DNA of 64,000 nt from Pyrocephalus nanus (GCA_038380795.1 CM076279.1:2123001-2187000); one strand, 5' to 3'; positions 1-12,049 are shown, numbered from the stretch's first letter. Numbers and translations: made by a program. The notes: a model not told the origin generated them from the sequence alone.

Positions 1-3000
1 CCTCGGGTACACCCCTCACCCTCCCAGCGCTGCCGGAATGGCTTCTGCGGGACTTCGCATGCAACTTGGGAAGGTCCCGTGTGGAATCTGGGAGCCTGCT
101 CTCGCTCCCGTTTCCATGTCTCAGCCTGATGTCCCGAAGCCCAGGGCACTGAGAAAAAAAATACCGGAGACAGAATAGTTTCTTCCCTTTTGTTCCTTTT
201 TTATTTTTTTTTAATTTTTTTTTTTTTAGTGAGGGGAAACGAGGAGATGCAGGGTATCCCGTCCCAAAGTCCTGCCACTAACAGGGATGGGAAGCCAGGC
301 AAACACAGCACAGATCTCCTAAGCTGAAAATCCTTCTTTTAAACTCAAATCAAATGTCCCTTCCAAAACAAGACCTTTGATCCTTGAACTGAGATCTTTT
401 AGAGCACTGCTGGAAGCAAGAGCAGTATCAGCCTGGCTGCACTGTGTGGGATCCAAGTCTTTGTTCCCTGGCTCACCTGTGGCAGCTCGGTCGGGCTGGC
501 CAGGGTGGAAATACGCAGAAATCAAACTGATTTTTAATAGCTTGTCCTCCCTACAGTGAACGTGGCCTAAGATACAGAAAAATAAGGATGAAGAGTCTGG
601 CTGGGAGCCTTGCAGGAACAAAAACAGCCTTGTAAGCACAGCCCGAAGTTTGCCAAGCCCTGATGGACAGTGCAGGGGTGTTAGTTTCCAAGGCAGGTGT
701 CCACTGCAGAACATGCTCCTGCTGCCCCCGGAGAGCTGAGTTCCCAAGTGCCAACAGCTGAAATCCAGCAGGGAGCCCTGTCATGTGCTGGAAAACTCAG
801 TGCCAAGGTGACTGCTGAGTGCAAAGGGGGCAGAGCACACAAAGCTTCAGAAACTGCCATAAACACCTCGATTTGCACCCAGGGCTCTGCAACACCCTGA
901 AATGGGTGCTGGGGATGCTTGTGGGACTGTGAATCATCAGGCAGGTCTGCCTGGGGGGATAGACAGGTCCAAGTGGGTCGGCCACTCTCCTCCGAGGAGC
1001 CTCTTACCATGTCCAGAACAGGCTGTGGATACGATTCCTTGCTTTCCACAGCAATGCCAGTGCCTGCAGTCGCTCCTCAGGGCTTAAACTCTCCTCCTCA
1101 CTTGTTTCCTAAGCTTGCAGCTCGGGCATGAGCTGCCTTTAAACACTCAGTGGAGGTGCTTTGCCCAAAAGCTCCCTCATGGTATGGAGGTTTTTAAGAA
1201 CGCGCTCCTGGTGCTCTGACCCATCCCACCAACTGCCTCTGCTGGCACTGACATCGCTCTCCGAGTTCCTCCGAATGAGGAAGTGCCACATTGTTGCAGC
1301 AATAAACACAATGGCCAAGCGCAGCTGGCTCAGAAGTGCCCGGTTTTGTGCGCTCAGGATGCACAAACTTTACTCAAAGGGAGGGGGGGAGAAGAGACAA
1401 GTGTTTCTGTAGATTGAGCAATCGGGCACGTTGGGCAATCGTGCTGTTTATAAGTTGTTCTTGGGTGGCTCTGGTCATTTTGAAGTGGAAGGAAAGTCCT
1501 CTAACAGCCTTGTGAATGACGAATCTGGAAAAAAAAAAAAAATCTGTAAGAGGCAATGAGTGCAATTATCTCGTTCATTCAGTAAAGCGAAGATCATTAA
1601 ATCCACCGGATCTGAGAGGAGGCACAAATACTGCTCTGCTCGTGTCCCTGTATCAGAGAGAAATATCCCTTGTTACTCTCTTTGTGCGCTTCCTATGAAC
1701 AGCTAGAATAGCAACAATTTGACCCATCTTGAAGAAGAATGTGCCCATCTATATGGAAATGAAATAAGGTAGAGCTGCAATCCACTCTTGGGAGGAGATA
1801 CTCTTCCGAGAACTCACGCTGTGAGCCGGGCACGGAATCCAGCAGTTCTCTGTACAATATCCACGAGATATTTATGGGTTACAGCCTGACTTTGTAGACT
1901 CTTACTCAGCCTTTACTCATGCAAACTGAGTGATAAAGACTACAGAGCTCCCGGACCCAGAGATCCCAGATCCACTGCTATGAGTAAGGCTTGTTCACAA
2001 CCATTCACCGAGGAGGGGTAGAGCATATACATCACCACTGGTTTACAGCTCTGCAAAGTCAGAGCAGCTCTGCCCAGAAAGCTCTTCTTACAATGAAATA
2101 TCGATTCTAATCTATTATACAGGCAATGAAAACCAGAACAGAACCATCTGCGTGGACTTCAGCGAGAGAAGTCCTTCCAGATCCCCAAAGGGGGAAGTTG
2201 AAGTTACAAGAAAAGTTTTTAAAAAACCCTTTCCTGTTGCAACAAGGCAGGACAAAGAGGGTGAGAGGCAGCTGAAAACTTAACCCTCAAGGCTGAGCAA
2301 GGGTTTGTTTTCCTTCTCTCCATGGCTGGTTTTCTAATTTGACTTAGCCCTGCCTCAGAAATCTCTCACTATCCTCTGAGTGAAATATTAGAAGGGCGAT
2401 GTGAAATGGCCAAGGGATGAGGGGTTTTCAAGACAAGACCATTTATGTGCAGAAGAAACAGTACCAAGGGATAGGAAGGGCTCTGGGAAGGCAGAACATC
2501 CCTGTTTCATAGCAGGAGGTGTAAGAAAAGGAGCCAGTGACAAAGCAGGATGCTTTCCATGGGCAGATCCCAGGCTGTGCCAGTGAAAGCAGAGGCTTTT
2601 CATCCCCTTTTTCTGGCGTGGATCTCACCACCTCAGCCTGCAGAGAGCTGCAGATGCCCCGTGGAAGCAAATGGAGAGTCGTGTTGCAGGCACAGCCCCT
2701 GCCAGCTGAGAGCAGAGGCTTCAGCCCCCGTCTCCCTCCACGGGAGATGTTATTAAATTGCTTTTTCTGTCTTGGCGGTGAAATGACCTAATTATCAGAT
2801 TGCATTAGTCTTCATCTCTCAAAGTGGCCAGATCTGCTTTGGTTCTCAAGGATTTTATTGCCAGCTGAAAAAAGCTTGATTGTGTTGTACTTGCAAAGAA
2901 AACACGGTCTGGTGGAATCAAAGAGCTCGGTTTCCACAAGATGAGAAGAAATGCCATAAATAACACATTTGGGCTTTTTTTTTATTATTATTTTTTTTTT

Positions 3001-4671
3001 TCTGGTCTCACCATTTCCATGCATGTAAACTGGCATAGGTTTGCCTTTCTTCCCTCGCCATTAGGTCAACTGGAAAAAATTCATCAGGAAAAGGTGGTTT
3101 CCCCATTCACAGCAAACCCCTGGGGTTTAGACATTAACTGGGCCTTTATAGGTCTGATGTTGGGATCTCCAAGGAAAAATGAACCACGCTGGTGAGAGCA
3201 GGAATGGGTAAATCCAATGAAAATTCCACAGAGAGACGGTTACATGTTTGATAAGGCTTGAGAGAGCAAATAAATACATTTTGTACTTTGCAAGCAAATG
3301 GGATATACAGATGTGCAGCCGGTGAGACAGTTATATTGGAGCAAAATGTGTTTGTTCATAGGAGGGATGAAATATGGAAGAGGAAATTGAATTGCTTTAT
3401 ATATCTGAGACGAGTGGAACTCACACCCCATTCACATTATTTTTCTTAACCATGCATTTTGTGTCCAAAATCTCTGTTTAAGATTTCAAGATGTCTCGTT
3501 TGGTCTCGTTCTGAGGACAAATCACCAGCCAGTGACCGGGTTTTGAAACCAAAAAAAAAAAAAAAAAGTGTATACTTTCAGTCTTTGCTGCTGCAGGTGG
3601 GGGATGTGGGAAGCAAGGTGAGGAAATCTTGAAATACTGAACTGCAAACAGCAATCCATGGCTAGCAGGGGCTGTATCTAACTACCAATCCAACAGCAAC
3701 CCAAAGAGTTCTGCCAAAGAAAACCTCTTTCCAACACCATATTCCACGTGGCTCCATTCTCAACAAATTAAGGTGCCTAATTCAAAGGATCTTTCGTTTC
3801 CAGCTAAACTTTCAGACCCAATAAAATATGATAGACACCTGTTGGTAAAAGTGAGTTCTCTCAACACCTGCAGGGTCTAAGGCCTTAAAATGATTAGGAA
3901 ATGTTAATCTGATATTTAATGTACATCTTGCACATTCCATGTTTTCTCAAAGCCTGGCTGTATCCAGACAGCTCTAATACCATTCAGGGATAGTTTTCAG
4001 AGTTGGTGATTGTGAATGATCTTCCAGAAATGCAATAAGTGTCAGGGACATCTGGCATTGTTTGTGACTTGCCAGTATTCTGTATTTTGCCTTGCCCAGC
4101 CAGCAATCAGCTGTGGCAGTTTGGCCTCAGAGGCAGAGGTGGGGAATGTATATTTGAATTAATGGTATTAATGTAATTGATAAAAGTGACCAAGCAATTA
4201 TACATTCATGAAGTTAATACTGTCCTATTAATCTCAAAGTTATCTCATGATCTTCCATAGCTCCCATTCTTTGGACATCTCAGGGGACAGGGAGTTAATG
4301 GTTAATAAAACTTGCCAGAGTGATGACAACATGCTTATGGACCTGGCATGGGGAACCTGACAATTCCTGGAAGGAAAAGGGTTAAGAGCCAGCAGCTTAC
4401 ACACACGAAACTGTGTGACTGCCCTTTCATTCTCTTCCTCACAGCTTCAGTTCCTGGTGCTACTGGGCTGCCAGGTTTCCTAAAATCAGGATAGGCTCCT
4501 GCTCAGCAGAACAGAACAGGGTAAGGAAATCTTTGTGTTTCTCTGGCTTGAAAACTTTGGGTTCTGGATGTTGTAGGTGAGCAGGGGGCTCTCAAGGGAG
4601 AGGGTGTTCATCAGTTTTTTAGTGGTTACCTACTGTGGGCTCTCACAGGCACAGGAGCAGAATTAAAAAAT
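1..4671. other. Gene-free flank
   Basis: No recognisable coding sequence, RNA gene or transposon. The first 100 bases are mildly GC-rich. T runs occur near 200-228 and 2977-3000 and an A17 run at 3551-3567. If mammalian gene order holds, this lies toward KCNJ2, whose coding exon is not in the window. Confidence 0.6.
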
Positions 4672-5060
4672 ATCAGAGTGCTTTGGGTTGGAAGGGACCT
4701 GAAAGCTCATCTCATTCCACCCCCTGCCATGGGCAGGAACACCTTCCACTAGCCCAGGCTGCTCCAAGTTCTGTCCAACCTGGCCTTGGACACTTCCAGG
4801 GATGGGGCAGCCACATCTTTTCTGGTCAGCCTGTGCCAAGGCCCTCACAGGGAAGAATTTCTTCCTAACATCCAATCTAAACCTGCTCTCTGCCAGTCTG
4901 AAGCCATTCCCCCTTGTCCTCTCACTCCAGGCCTCTTGAAATCGTCCCTCTCCATCTTCCTTGCAGGCTCCTTTCAGGTGCTGGAAGGCTGCAGTTGGGT
5001 CACCCTGAAGCTCCCCTTTTCCAGGATGAACAATCCCAGTTCTCTCAGGAGAAAAGGATA
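4672..5060 (-). mobile_element. CR1 retrotransposon fragment, 3' part
   Basis: Antisense copy of the CR1 3' region. Reading on the plus strand it shows TTGGGTTGGAAGGGACCT, then CCCCCTGCCATGGGCAGGAAC, CCAACCTGGCCTTGGACACT and GGATGGGGCAGCCAC, the standard order of an inverted CR1 tail. The element is 5'-truncated near 5060. There it runs straight into a short inverted piece of the same element (separate entry). Confidence 0.93.
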
Positions 5061-5079
5061 AGAGAACTGGGATTGTTCA
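5027..5079. repeat. Perfect 19-bp inverted repeat at the CR1 5' junction
   Basis: Arms TGAACAATCCCAGTTCTCT (5027-5045) and AGAGAACTGGGATTGTTCA (5061-5079) are exact reverse complements around a 15-base spacer. Arm one belongs to the antisense CR1 copy. Arm two, with GCC after it, reads as the same CR1 segment in sense orientation. This is the signature of a 5' inversion or fold-back during insertion, and it would form a stable hairpin in single-stranded DNA or RNA. Confidence 0.9.
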
Positions 5080-8000
5080 GCCAAGCCAAGTCACCTCCTT
5101 GCTCCAAAGCCCTCGTGGTGCTCAGCCAACTTCCAAACTCCCACCTACAGAGCCCACCCTGCTCAGAGACAGGGGCTGGGTCCCTGCCCTGGGGCAGCAA
5201 TGACACCTCAGCCTCCTTCCATGGGATCAGCAGAGTTTGGGGAGCTGATCCTTAAGAAGGGCTGTTCAAGGTGTGAGGGTGGGAAGAGACTCAAGAGGGA
5301 AAAGCTTCTCTGCCCCTTCAGGATCCCACCACCAACATTTCTGGCCCAACAACCTCTGCTCAGCAAAATTAGGTGTTGATCTGACTTCTGGAGTTGTGTG
5401 AAGGAGGAGGAGGAGGGGTAATGAGTACAGCCTTGTGCTTGGCTGTAGGGGGAGGGAGAAAGCAGGGCCCTGTGTGTGCCACCATGGGCAGGAACATGGA
5501 AAATTTCCAGTGGGAAAGGGAGTGGCAAGAAAGAATAAAAAGTGAGTTGCAACAGAAAGAGCCAGAAAGCTTTGGTCTTTTCCAAGCAAAATTATGGCAG
5601 ATTACCTGCCTTTTCTGCTCCTCTCCCACTGACCTGTTTGTATTCACAGCTTGGTTCTCCAAAGTGGTTCAAGCTGGGCAAGCTTCACTTTGTCAGGTGA
5701 TGTTTGGTAGATCCTGAGAGAGAGGATGATGTGCAATATGTGGGTAAAGGATGAGACCTGCTTCCAGCAGCAAACACTCCACCCAGAAGGGACTCAGAGA
5801 GCCTCTGTTAAAGCCCTGTGTGCTTTTCCTGCATTGCAGTGTGCATCTTGCATTTCTGCTGCTGATCATTGGGTATCACTGTCATTTATTGCCCATCAGT
5901 GTACCCACTCCAGTGAAAACTGCTTTTATAAACTTGAAAGCGTCTGATTTGTGTTACCATCACACAAATGACTGCTCTGCTCCTTCTCTCACACTTTTTA
6001 TTTTACTGTATTAGCTGGGATCAAATGTCCTCAGTGTTTTCTATCAGCTTGCACCAGAACCTCAGGATCTGCCTGGAGTCTGCAGCCACAGCGTAAATGA
6101 CAATATCAGAGTTTATTTTCTCTCCTGGAAAGCAAATAAACTGTGCTAAAAACAGAGAGTTAGATCATTGGCCATTGTGGAAGGAAAACCACAGCAGCAA
6201 ACAAGCTGAAGCTTCCTGAGGAGCCAGTGCTGGGCCTATTTACATCCAGTGGGAACTTCCACCCCGATGGCAGTGGAGGAGACCCCTCCCTGAGAGGGGA
6301 CTGGTGGGTGGGTGGGTTTTATTTGCTGGATTCTTCAAAGCTTGACCAACAGCTGAATTCCTGTACTGGGTCTGCAGGTGCAGCAGGGGAGGGTCCTGGA
6401 GCTGCTGGAGCTGGTGCTGAGCACTCCCACCTTTTTGGGAGAGCTTTCAGAGCCATCCCAGCACCTCTCCTGCCCTGTGCCTGCCCTTCCCTGCTCAGGA
6501 AGCCGAGGAGCAAGGACAGCCTGGCCAGGACACCCGGAGCAGGTCTCTGGCAGCACAGCCCTGCTGGGAACTCCTGCGGGGCTGGGAAGGAGGGACACCA
6601 ATTAAATCAGCTGGCACCTTCCTAAAGGTCCCTCTAACTGAAAATTTAACAGATGAGTAAAACCAAACCAAGCTGGAAACTGTAGGTTAAATTTCCTGAT
6701 ATTGTTTTTGACTGATTACTTGGACCAGCCCTCCAAGGCCCACCCGCTAAAACGCCCCTGTCACTCGAAAAGTCCGTCATCAGAGGGGAAATAATCCTCA
6801 ACAAGTAAATGCCACAGCTTCCTTTCTTTGGCTATCACGATCTTGAGCTGCTTATTTGCTTTTCTGGTGCCATTTTGGGCCTCCAGGCTAAATTGTGCCT
6901 TTCATGTGCAGGCAGGGGGAAGGATTCCTCACCCACCCTCGGGCATCCTGAGTGGAAATTTGGGCCAACCTGTACGTCCTGTGCTCTGGCACAGCCTCAT
7001 CCAGATCCCAAACAGGAAGGGATGGCTCAGAAGGAGGGTCTCCCCTGTTTTGTGCTAGGAAATGTTGCACCTCAGCATGAGCCACGAGTTTCCCTGTAAT
7101 CTCCCTAATACTTCAGAAGTTGGCTTTGATCCCCCGATATTATTTGAGCTAATGCCCAAACCCTATTAAGCAACCTTGTGACAGGGCCTGGAGGGGAAAA
7201 AGATTGTGCTGCTTCCCATCAGGTGTCGAAAAAAACGGTGTGGAAAGTCACAAAGTGTCAAGGTTTGACAAAGGGCAGAGATCACATGTAGGGACAGTTG
7301 GTGGCAAAGGGTAAAGAGGCAGAGAGCCAGCAGGGCAGACAAAGGGAGGCAGAGAATGAGCAGGGGCTTGTCATGTCCCTGTGACGGTACTGGAAGGTGC
7401 TTGTGCTCTCTGACAGCAAAGGTGGCACAAAAACCCCTCTGCAGAACAGCCCAGAGCAGAGCACAACGGGCTGGCTTTGTTCCCCTTTCCTGACAGGGGG
7501 ACTCCAGAGCTTGGGATCAAGTGCCAGCAGTGCCAATCAGTTCTGGCTCTTCCATTAAAAAAAAAAAACAAAACAAACCCACACCATAAATCAACCCTCC
7601 AGGTTTATAGAAGTCAGAAGTCACCAACCAGCTCAGCTTTCCTCAATCCCCACCTGAGATGCTGGTGCCCAGGACCTCTGGAGAAGGCAGGATGGGTGCA
7701 CAGTGCAGGAGAGCACACTTTAAAGCACAAGTGAACACTCCAGAGAGCTGTTTGCTTTGCATTATTCACACTCTTCAAGCCCTGGCAAATTGCTTTTCCT
7801 CTGACCGTACTTCACTGTAATTTTTTCAAGCTGAACTGGCTTGGATAGAATAAGTGTCTGTTCTGAATCTTCATCTGAAATGTCAATTGACTTTGAATCT
7901 TTTTGGAAGGCCCAGAAAGAAATAAAAGGCTTCCAAGCATCTTTGTGCTTTTGGTGTCTGGAAGTGGCTTCTCTCGCAGGAGAGCAAAGAGAAGAAGCAG

Positions 8001-9775
8001 ATCTATTTGAGTAATTTAATGTGCATAAGGTAATTTACTGCGAGGCAACACTTCAGTGCTCGGCGCTTTTCGTTCCCAGCCCATGAGTATCCTTGACCTT
8101 GCTCTTCCCTGCCCTCAGCTGTGTGTCAGACAACCCTGGGAAGAAGAAGCCTCCCCGAGAAGCAAATCTACAAGTCAAAGTCATGACTTTCTTTGCCCAA
8201 AAAGAGGCCCCAGAAGGCTGAATCAGTGCGTGGATCCTCCCTTTATACGGTGAGGCCGTTCCAGCGCTCTCATCAGCTCAGGTAAAATTAGCGCTGTGCT
8301 AATTACCCCAGGCCAAACACACAGCTGGGGAAAGTGCACGTATTTCAGGGGGATGAAACTCGAGCTGGAAATTGGCAGGAACCATCCCCTTTTATTAACA
8401 TGAGGAAAGGGATGGGAGCTATTTCAGTCCCACATCCACATGTGCAGACGTAGATTCACATGCGACGCTTCCACTCTGCCGTGATTTCCCCCCCGCTGGA
8501 GCTTCCCAGCCCAAATCCTGAGCACTGGAGTGTGTGAGGGTCTCAAATCCATCCTCCCACGTCTTTGGTCTGTCTCAAAGGAATTCTGTGGTTCTGGGTG
8601 TCCTGCAGTATCAGCCATAGGTTTGCCAGAGGGTGTTGGGAAATGGCTTGTGGTGTGTAAAGGTGTGTGTGGTTGTAAAGGACTGTATTTGACTGTTTTA
8701 CTTGGTACTTCTCCAAAAAGAAGGATAAAATGGGAGGGAAGAGAAAAAAAAAAAGACCCTCTAGCAGAGTGGAAAAAGTGATCACTGAAGAGAGGAGGGT
8801 TTAATCAGCATATACAGTGAGTGATTCCAGGAACTGCAATAAACCCTTACCAAATTTGGTTTCCCACTTCACATCCTACCTCAGGTCACTCTGGAAACCA
8901 CCCCACTGAAATTGGTGGGGTCCCCATGAGAAAGGCCCTTGGCCTGGGTGGGCAAGGAAGATTTTCCCTTGTCTGCACCCACCAGGCTCTTTTTTGATTT
9001 CCAGGTGGAGATCTGAGAAGAGACCTACCTATTGATGCATAATTCCTATTTTTCACCCCCCCACTCGGGGCATGGCTGTTAAACTGAGGTATTATCAGTC
9101 AAAATTTGTGCTGGAGACACCCAGTACAGACATTTCAGTGCAGGGCAGTGGCACTGGTGAGGCTTTGGGACAGTCTCCTCCTTCCTGTGGGTTTGCACAA
9201 GGGCCACATGAAGGCCAGCAGCTCATTTTGGCACCTGGGCCAAGCAGGGATCGTGCTGCATGAACATCAGGCCAAAAATAGCCCCTCCCCTGTCAGGCGA
9301 GTCTGAGAGGCTTGTGATCAAAGATGGGGAAACACGAGGAACAAATGCAATGCCCAGTAGTCAGAGCAGAGCAGCTGCCTGACAGTTGTGGAGCTTCCTC
9401 CAGCCTCTGCCTGGAGAAGGGATGTGGAGGAGGAGGATGATATGGATGGTGCAGCAGATGTTTCACTGGAGCTACTCCCGTGCGTGAGAGAACGCACGAA
9501 GCTGCTCAAAGGAAAATGTGCATCCAGAAGTGGACATGGCACTGGAGATGAGATAATTATTAAGGCATTTCTATTTTGGAGCCCTTCTGTGTGTAGTTTT
9601 TACATAATAAACGTCAGCAATTGCCTTGCTACACGCACACATGTTCCCTGGGCCACACAAACAAGCAGCTCTTTGCCTCTTGTCACTGATACCTCTCCGA
9701 GTCAGCCCCTTTGGCCACAAATAGCTCATTGCCCTATTTGAAAGGTTCCTGGTGGAGTGGAGCCAGGTTGGCCTG
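5080..9775. other. Gene-free stretch
   Basis: Only short, non-conserved-looking reading frames. No CR1 or other repeat was recognised. An A11 run lies near 7558 and a few CpGs near 8040-8070. I see no gene here. Confidence 0.6.
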
Positions 9776-9836
9776 GCTATATATACCTAAGCTGGCAAAC
9801 AGAGCCACCTCTCAGCTTTTGCTGCTATATATAAAG
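9776..9836 (+). promoter_or_regulatory. Paired TATATATA boxes, one a MEF2-type match
   Basis: Two TATATATA cores lie about 50 bases apart. The second, CTATATATAA at 9825-9834, fits the MEF2 consensus YTAWWWWTAR and could equally be a TATA box. The first (CTATATATAC, about 9777-9786) misses the last MEF2 position. They lie about 350 bases left of the CpG-rich block. The role is unproven. Confidence 0.2.
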
Positions 9837-10274
9837 AGGAACGATATAGAATAAGGCAGCTGGACGGGGAACACGTCCAATTAATTTTATAACAAAATAA
9901 TGCCCTTTCTGGGTTGATTTACTGTATTGGACCTGAGAGGGCAGCTGCAGAATCTGCAACCACAGGGTCCAGATTTACTGAGGGTGGTCAGGCAATACTG
10001 GGAATTCACTGAAAACACTTTGTCTGGTTACAACACTGCTTTTTTTTTGGGGGGTGCTATTTCCAAATGGCCGGGGAGTCCATTGATGGGACAGCACGTT
10101 GTGCCGCTTCGGTCGTGCTGGTTGAGCAGCGCTGCAGAACTGACCCTGAGGGGGTGTTGGTAGCAGAGAAAGGGCGGCGGGGGGCTGAGAATGTGGGGTT
10201 TTTGGGGCCGATGTCGCCAGTGTCGCCGCGGATGCTCCGGGAGCGCTCCGCGCCCGCCGCAGTTCCCCCCATCG

Positions 10275-10288
10275 CCGCCAGGTGGCGG
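10275..10288 (+). promoter_or_regulatory. CTCF-like consensus CCGCCAGGTGGCGG
   Basis: All 14 positions agree with the degenerate CTCF core CCRSYAGGKGGCRS, in forward orientation, inside the CpG-rich block. The site also contains CAGGTG, an E-box bound by ZEB and SNAI factors, and its flanks form a GCCGCC/GGCGGC inverted repeat. CTCF occupancy is therefore a prediction from motif only. I saw no second match of this quality in the window, but I did not scan it exhaustively. Confidence 0.45.
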
Positions 10289-10320
10289 CCGAGGGCCCGC
10301 GCCGCGCTGCCGGAGAGGGG

Positions 10321-10388
10321 GGATCGGGATCGGGATCGGGATCGGGATCGGGATCGGGATCGGGATCGGGATCGGGATCGGGATCGGG
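10321..10388 (+). repeat. (GGATCG)n hexamer microsatellite, 11 units
   Basis: Eleven near-perfect head-to-tail copies of GGATCG, giving GGG triplets every six bases separated by ATC. This meets the G-quadruplex rule (G3 with loops of three) many times over on the plus strand. All frames read through as simple repeats (GS, DR or IG dipeptides). That is a by-product of the hexamer and not a protein. Confidence 0.95.
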
Positions 10389-10439
10389 ACCGTCCGGTAT
10401 GGAGGACGCGGAGATGAACGCTCCGGGATGGGTCAGTGC

Positions 10440-10787
10440 TGAGCTGGGGAGCTCCCAGGAGACCTTAGAGCCCCTTCCAGTCCCTGAAGGGGGATGATGA
10501 AAAAGGGGGAGAGTGGCTTTTTACACAGTGATAGGAGAAAGGGGAATGGGTTTAAATTAAAACAAGGAGATTTAGATTAGATGTTTGGAAGGAATTCTTC
10601 CCCGTGAGGGTGGGCAGGCCCTGGCACAGGTTGCCCAGAGAAGCTGTGGCTGCCCCATCCCTGGAAGTGTCCAAGGCCAGGTTGGAGCAGCCTGGGCTAA
10701 TGGAAGGTGTCCCTGCCCATGGCAGGGGTTGGAATGAGATGAGTTTTAAGGTCCCTTCCAACCCGAATCATTCCATGATTCTACGAC
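10440..10787 (+). mobile_element. CR1 retrotransposon fragment with intact 3' end
   Basis: Sense copy. It starts in the segment AGGAGACCTTAGAGCCCCTT, passes through CCTGGCACAGGTTGCCCAGA and GGATGGGGCAGCCAC in inverted order, and ends with TTCCATGATTCTACGA, the CR1 tail octamer in slightly degenerate form. It abuts the CpG-rich block and hexamer repeat directly. Confidence 0.93.
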
Positions 10788-12043
10788 ATGTCTGGGTGGA
10801 AAATTCTTGTGCATTTGTGACAGTTCAAGGTAATTTTGTGTTGCTTTGAATGAAGAAAATATTGACTGATAAATGTCAATGCCACAGCTTCAAAACCTCC
10901 TGTCTTTCTAGGGAGCAACATGAACCCAAAAGAGAGCTACCCAACCTCATACTGGTTTTGCCTGATGTTCATTCAATCCCTCCCAGCATCTCCTCAGCCA
11001 CCAGGACTCACCCCACAAAAAGCTTTACATTCAGGAAGGAGCTCCTGTGTTGTCTGGTCCACATTTTTCAGCCCAGATGAAAACTGCAACTTCTCCTTGT
11101 TCCATTCTGGTTCCATTTCTGTCCCACTTCCTCTTGCCTGCCTGGAAGTGACTCTGCTGTCAGATGCTTCTTCCTTCCCTACTTTGGGCCTCCTCTCCCC
11201 ACCAAAGACACCAACTCTTTTTGTTTGCAGGTTCCCAGCTCAAACCAACAAAGATTTAAGAGCTAAAAAAAAAAAAAAAAAAAAAGCTTACAAGCAATTT
11301 TTATTTCCTACACAAACACTTCTGGTGCCCTGAATGGTACCTCTTATTTCCTGAAGTGAGCTCAGACCTCCTGCACAGTGTGTCAGAAACAAGGGATAAA
11401 CAAGGGGATAAATATTAAGTCCCACATCTGAAAACCAACTTCCCAAAAAATATGCACTAAATGATACATGATAATGGGGAAGGAGTTGCCAGAGGCCTTA
11501 ATGAATGGTGGTGAGCAAGGCTGGAAAAATAAATTATATAATAATCTCCGATTATATTCCCTTTGACATAAATTAACCTTGACCCGGAACAACAGAGCTC
11601 CTTTCCAAGGGAAAATAACCCAGTGCAGTTCATAATCATGAGTCAGGAGTCCAATGCAAAGTGGTTTGTGTTCTCTCTTTGTTGTTGTTGTTAAAATTTT
11701 GCCTCATCTGGTGAATTTTGTGGAAAGGACGGGAAGAGGGAGAGCAACTTCCAGGCAGAACTGCCAGTTCCTGCCTCTGGGTGGCTGGGAAGAAGCTGCT
11801 GAACCTCAACCAGAGGTACTGGCTTTTGGAAGCTCCAAGGAGCACGTGCAACACTCTGGAAGATTGTTTCAACCAGTGGCACTGGCTGGTATCAGATGCT
11901 GTAGATAAAAGTAGGAGGAGCTGTAGGAAATTGGAATTCTGGTGTGAATTAACACACCCAGGAGAGAAGTTTCTTCCTGATCCTCATCAGTCAGGGGTTG
12001 CCTGACATGCCAACACACACATCACCAGAAATGCTCCTGTATT
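10788..12043. other. Gene-free stretch left of the possible KCNJ16 3' end
   Basis: Holds an A21 run (11265-11285) with a minus-strand AATAAA at 11305-11300 before it, and otherwise unremarkable unique sequence. Confidence 0.55.
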
Positions 12044-12049
12044 TTTATT
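12044..12049 (-). terminator. Candidate polyadenylation signal AATAAA
   Basis: Minus-strand AATAAA, followed by a GT-rich element 25-40 bases downstream. It lies 2.65 kb past the KCNJ16 stop codon and on the same strand. It is plausible as the gene's 3' end, but only by motif. An alternative AATAAA at 11305-11300 is followed by a 21-base T run on the minus strand. Confidence 0.3.

Larger units (their letters stand above)
10150..10440. promoter_or_regulatory. CpG-island-like block between KCNJ16 and the left edge
   Basis: Roughly 290 bases with very high GC and many CpG dinucleotides, in sharp contrast to the AT-rich flanks. It includes a GGGCGG Sp1-type box near 10170, the run GCTCCGCGCCCGCCGC near 10245, a CTCF-like consensus at 10275-10288 and a GGGATC hexamer repeat. 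Such a block is typical of a vertebrate promoter. If gene order follows mammals, it could be the first non-coding exon and promoter of KCNJ2, with the coding exon beyond position 1. It could also serve an unannotated transcript or be a distal element. No donor site or start could be fixed. Confidence 0.5.

Noticed and set aside
7255..7275. TGTCAAGGTTTGACA as a possible LTR terminus
   Set aside because: A small inverted repeat only. No second LTR, primer-binding site or polypurine tract was seen nearby.
10321..10388. Telomere-like or CRISPR-like array
   Set aside because: The hexamer is GGATCG and not TTAGGG, there are no spacers, and it lies in an internal CpG-rich block.
10067..10497. Reading frames with GS, DR or IG dipeptide repeats
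   Set aside because: Produced by the GGATCG microsatellite, with no evidence of translation.
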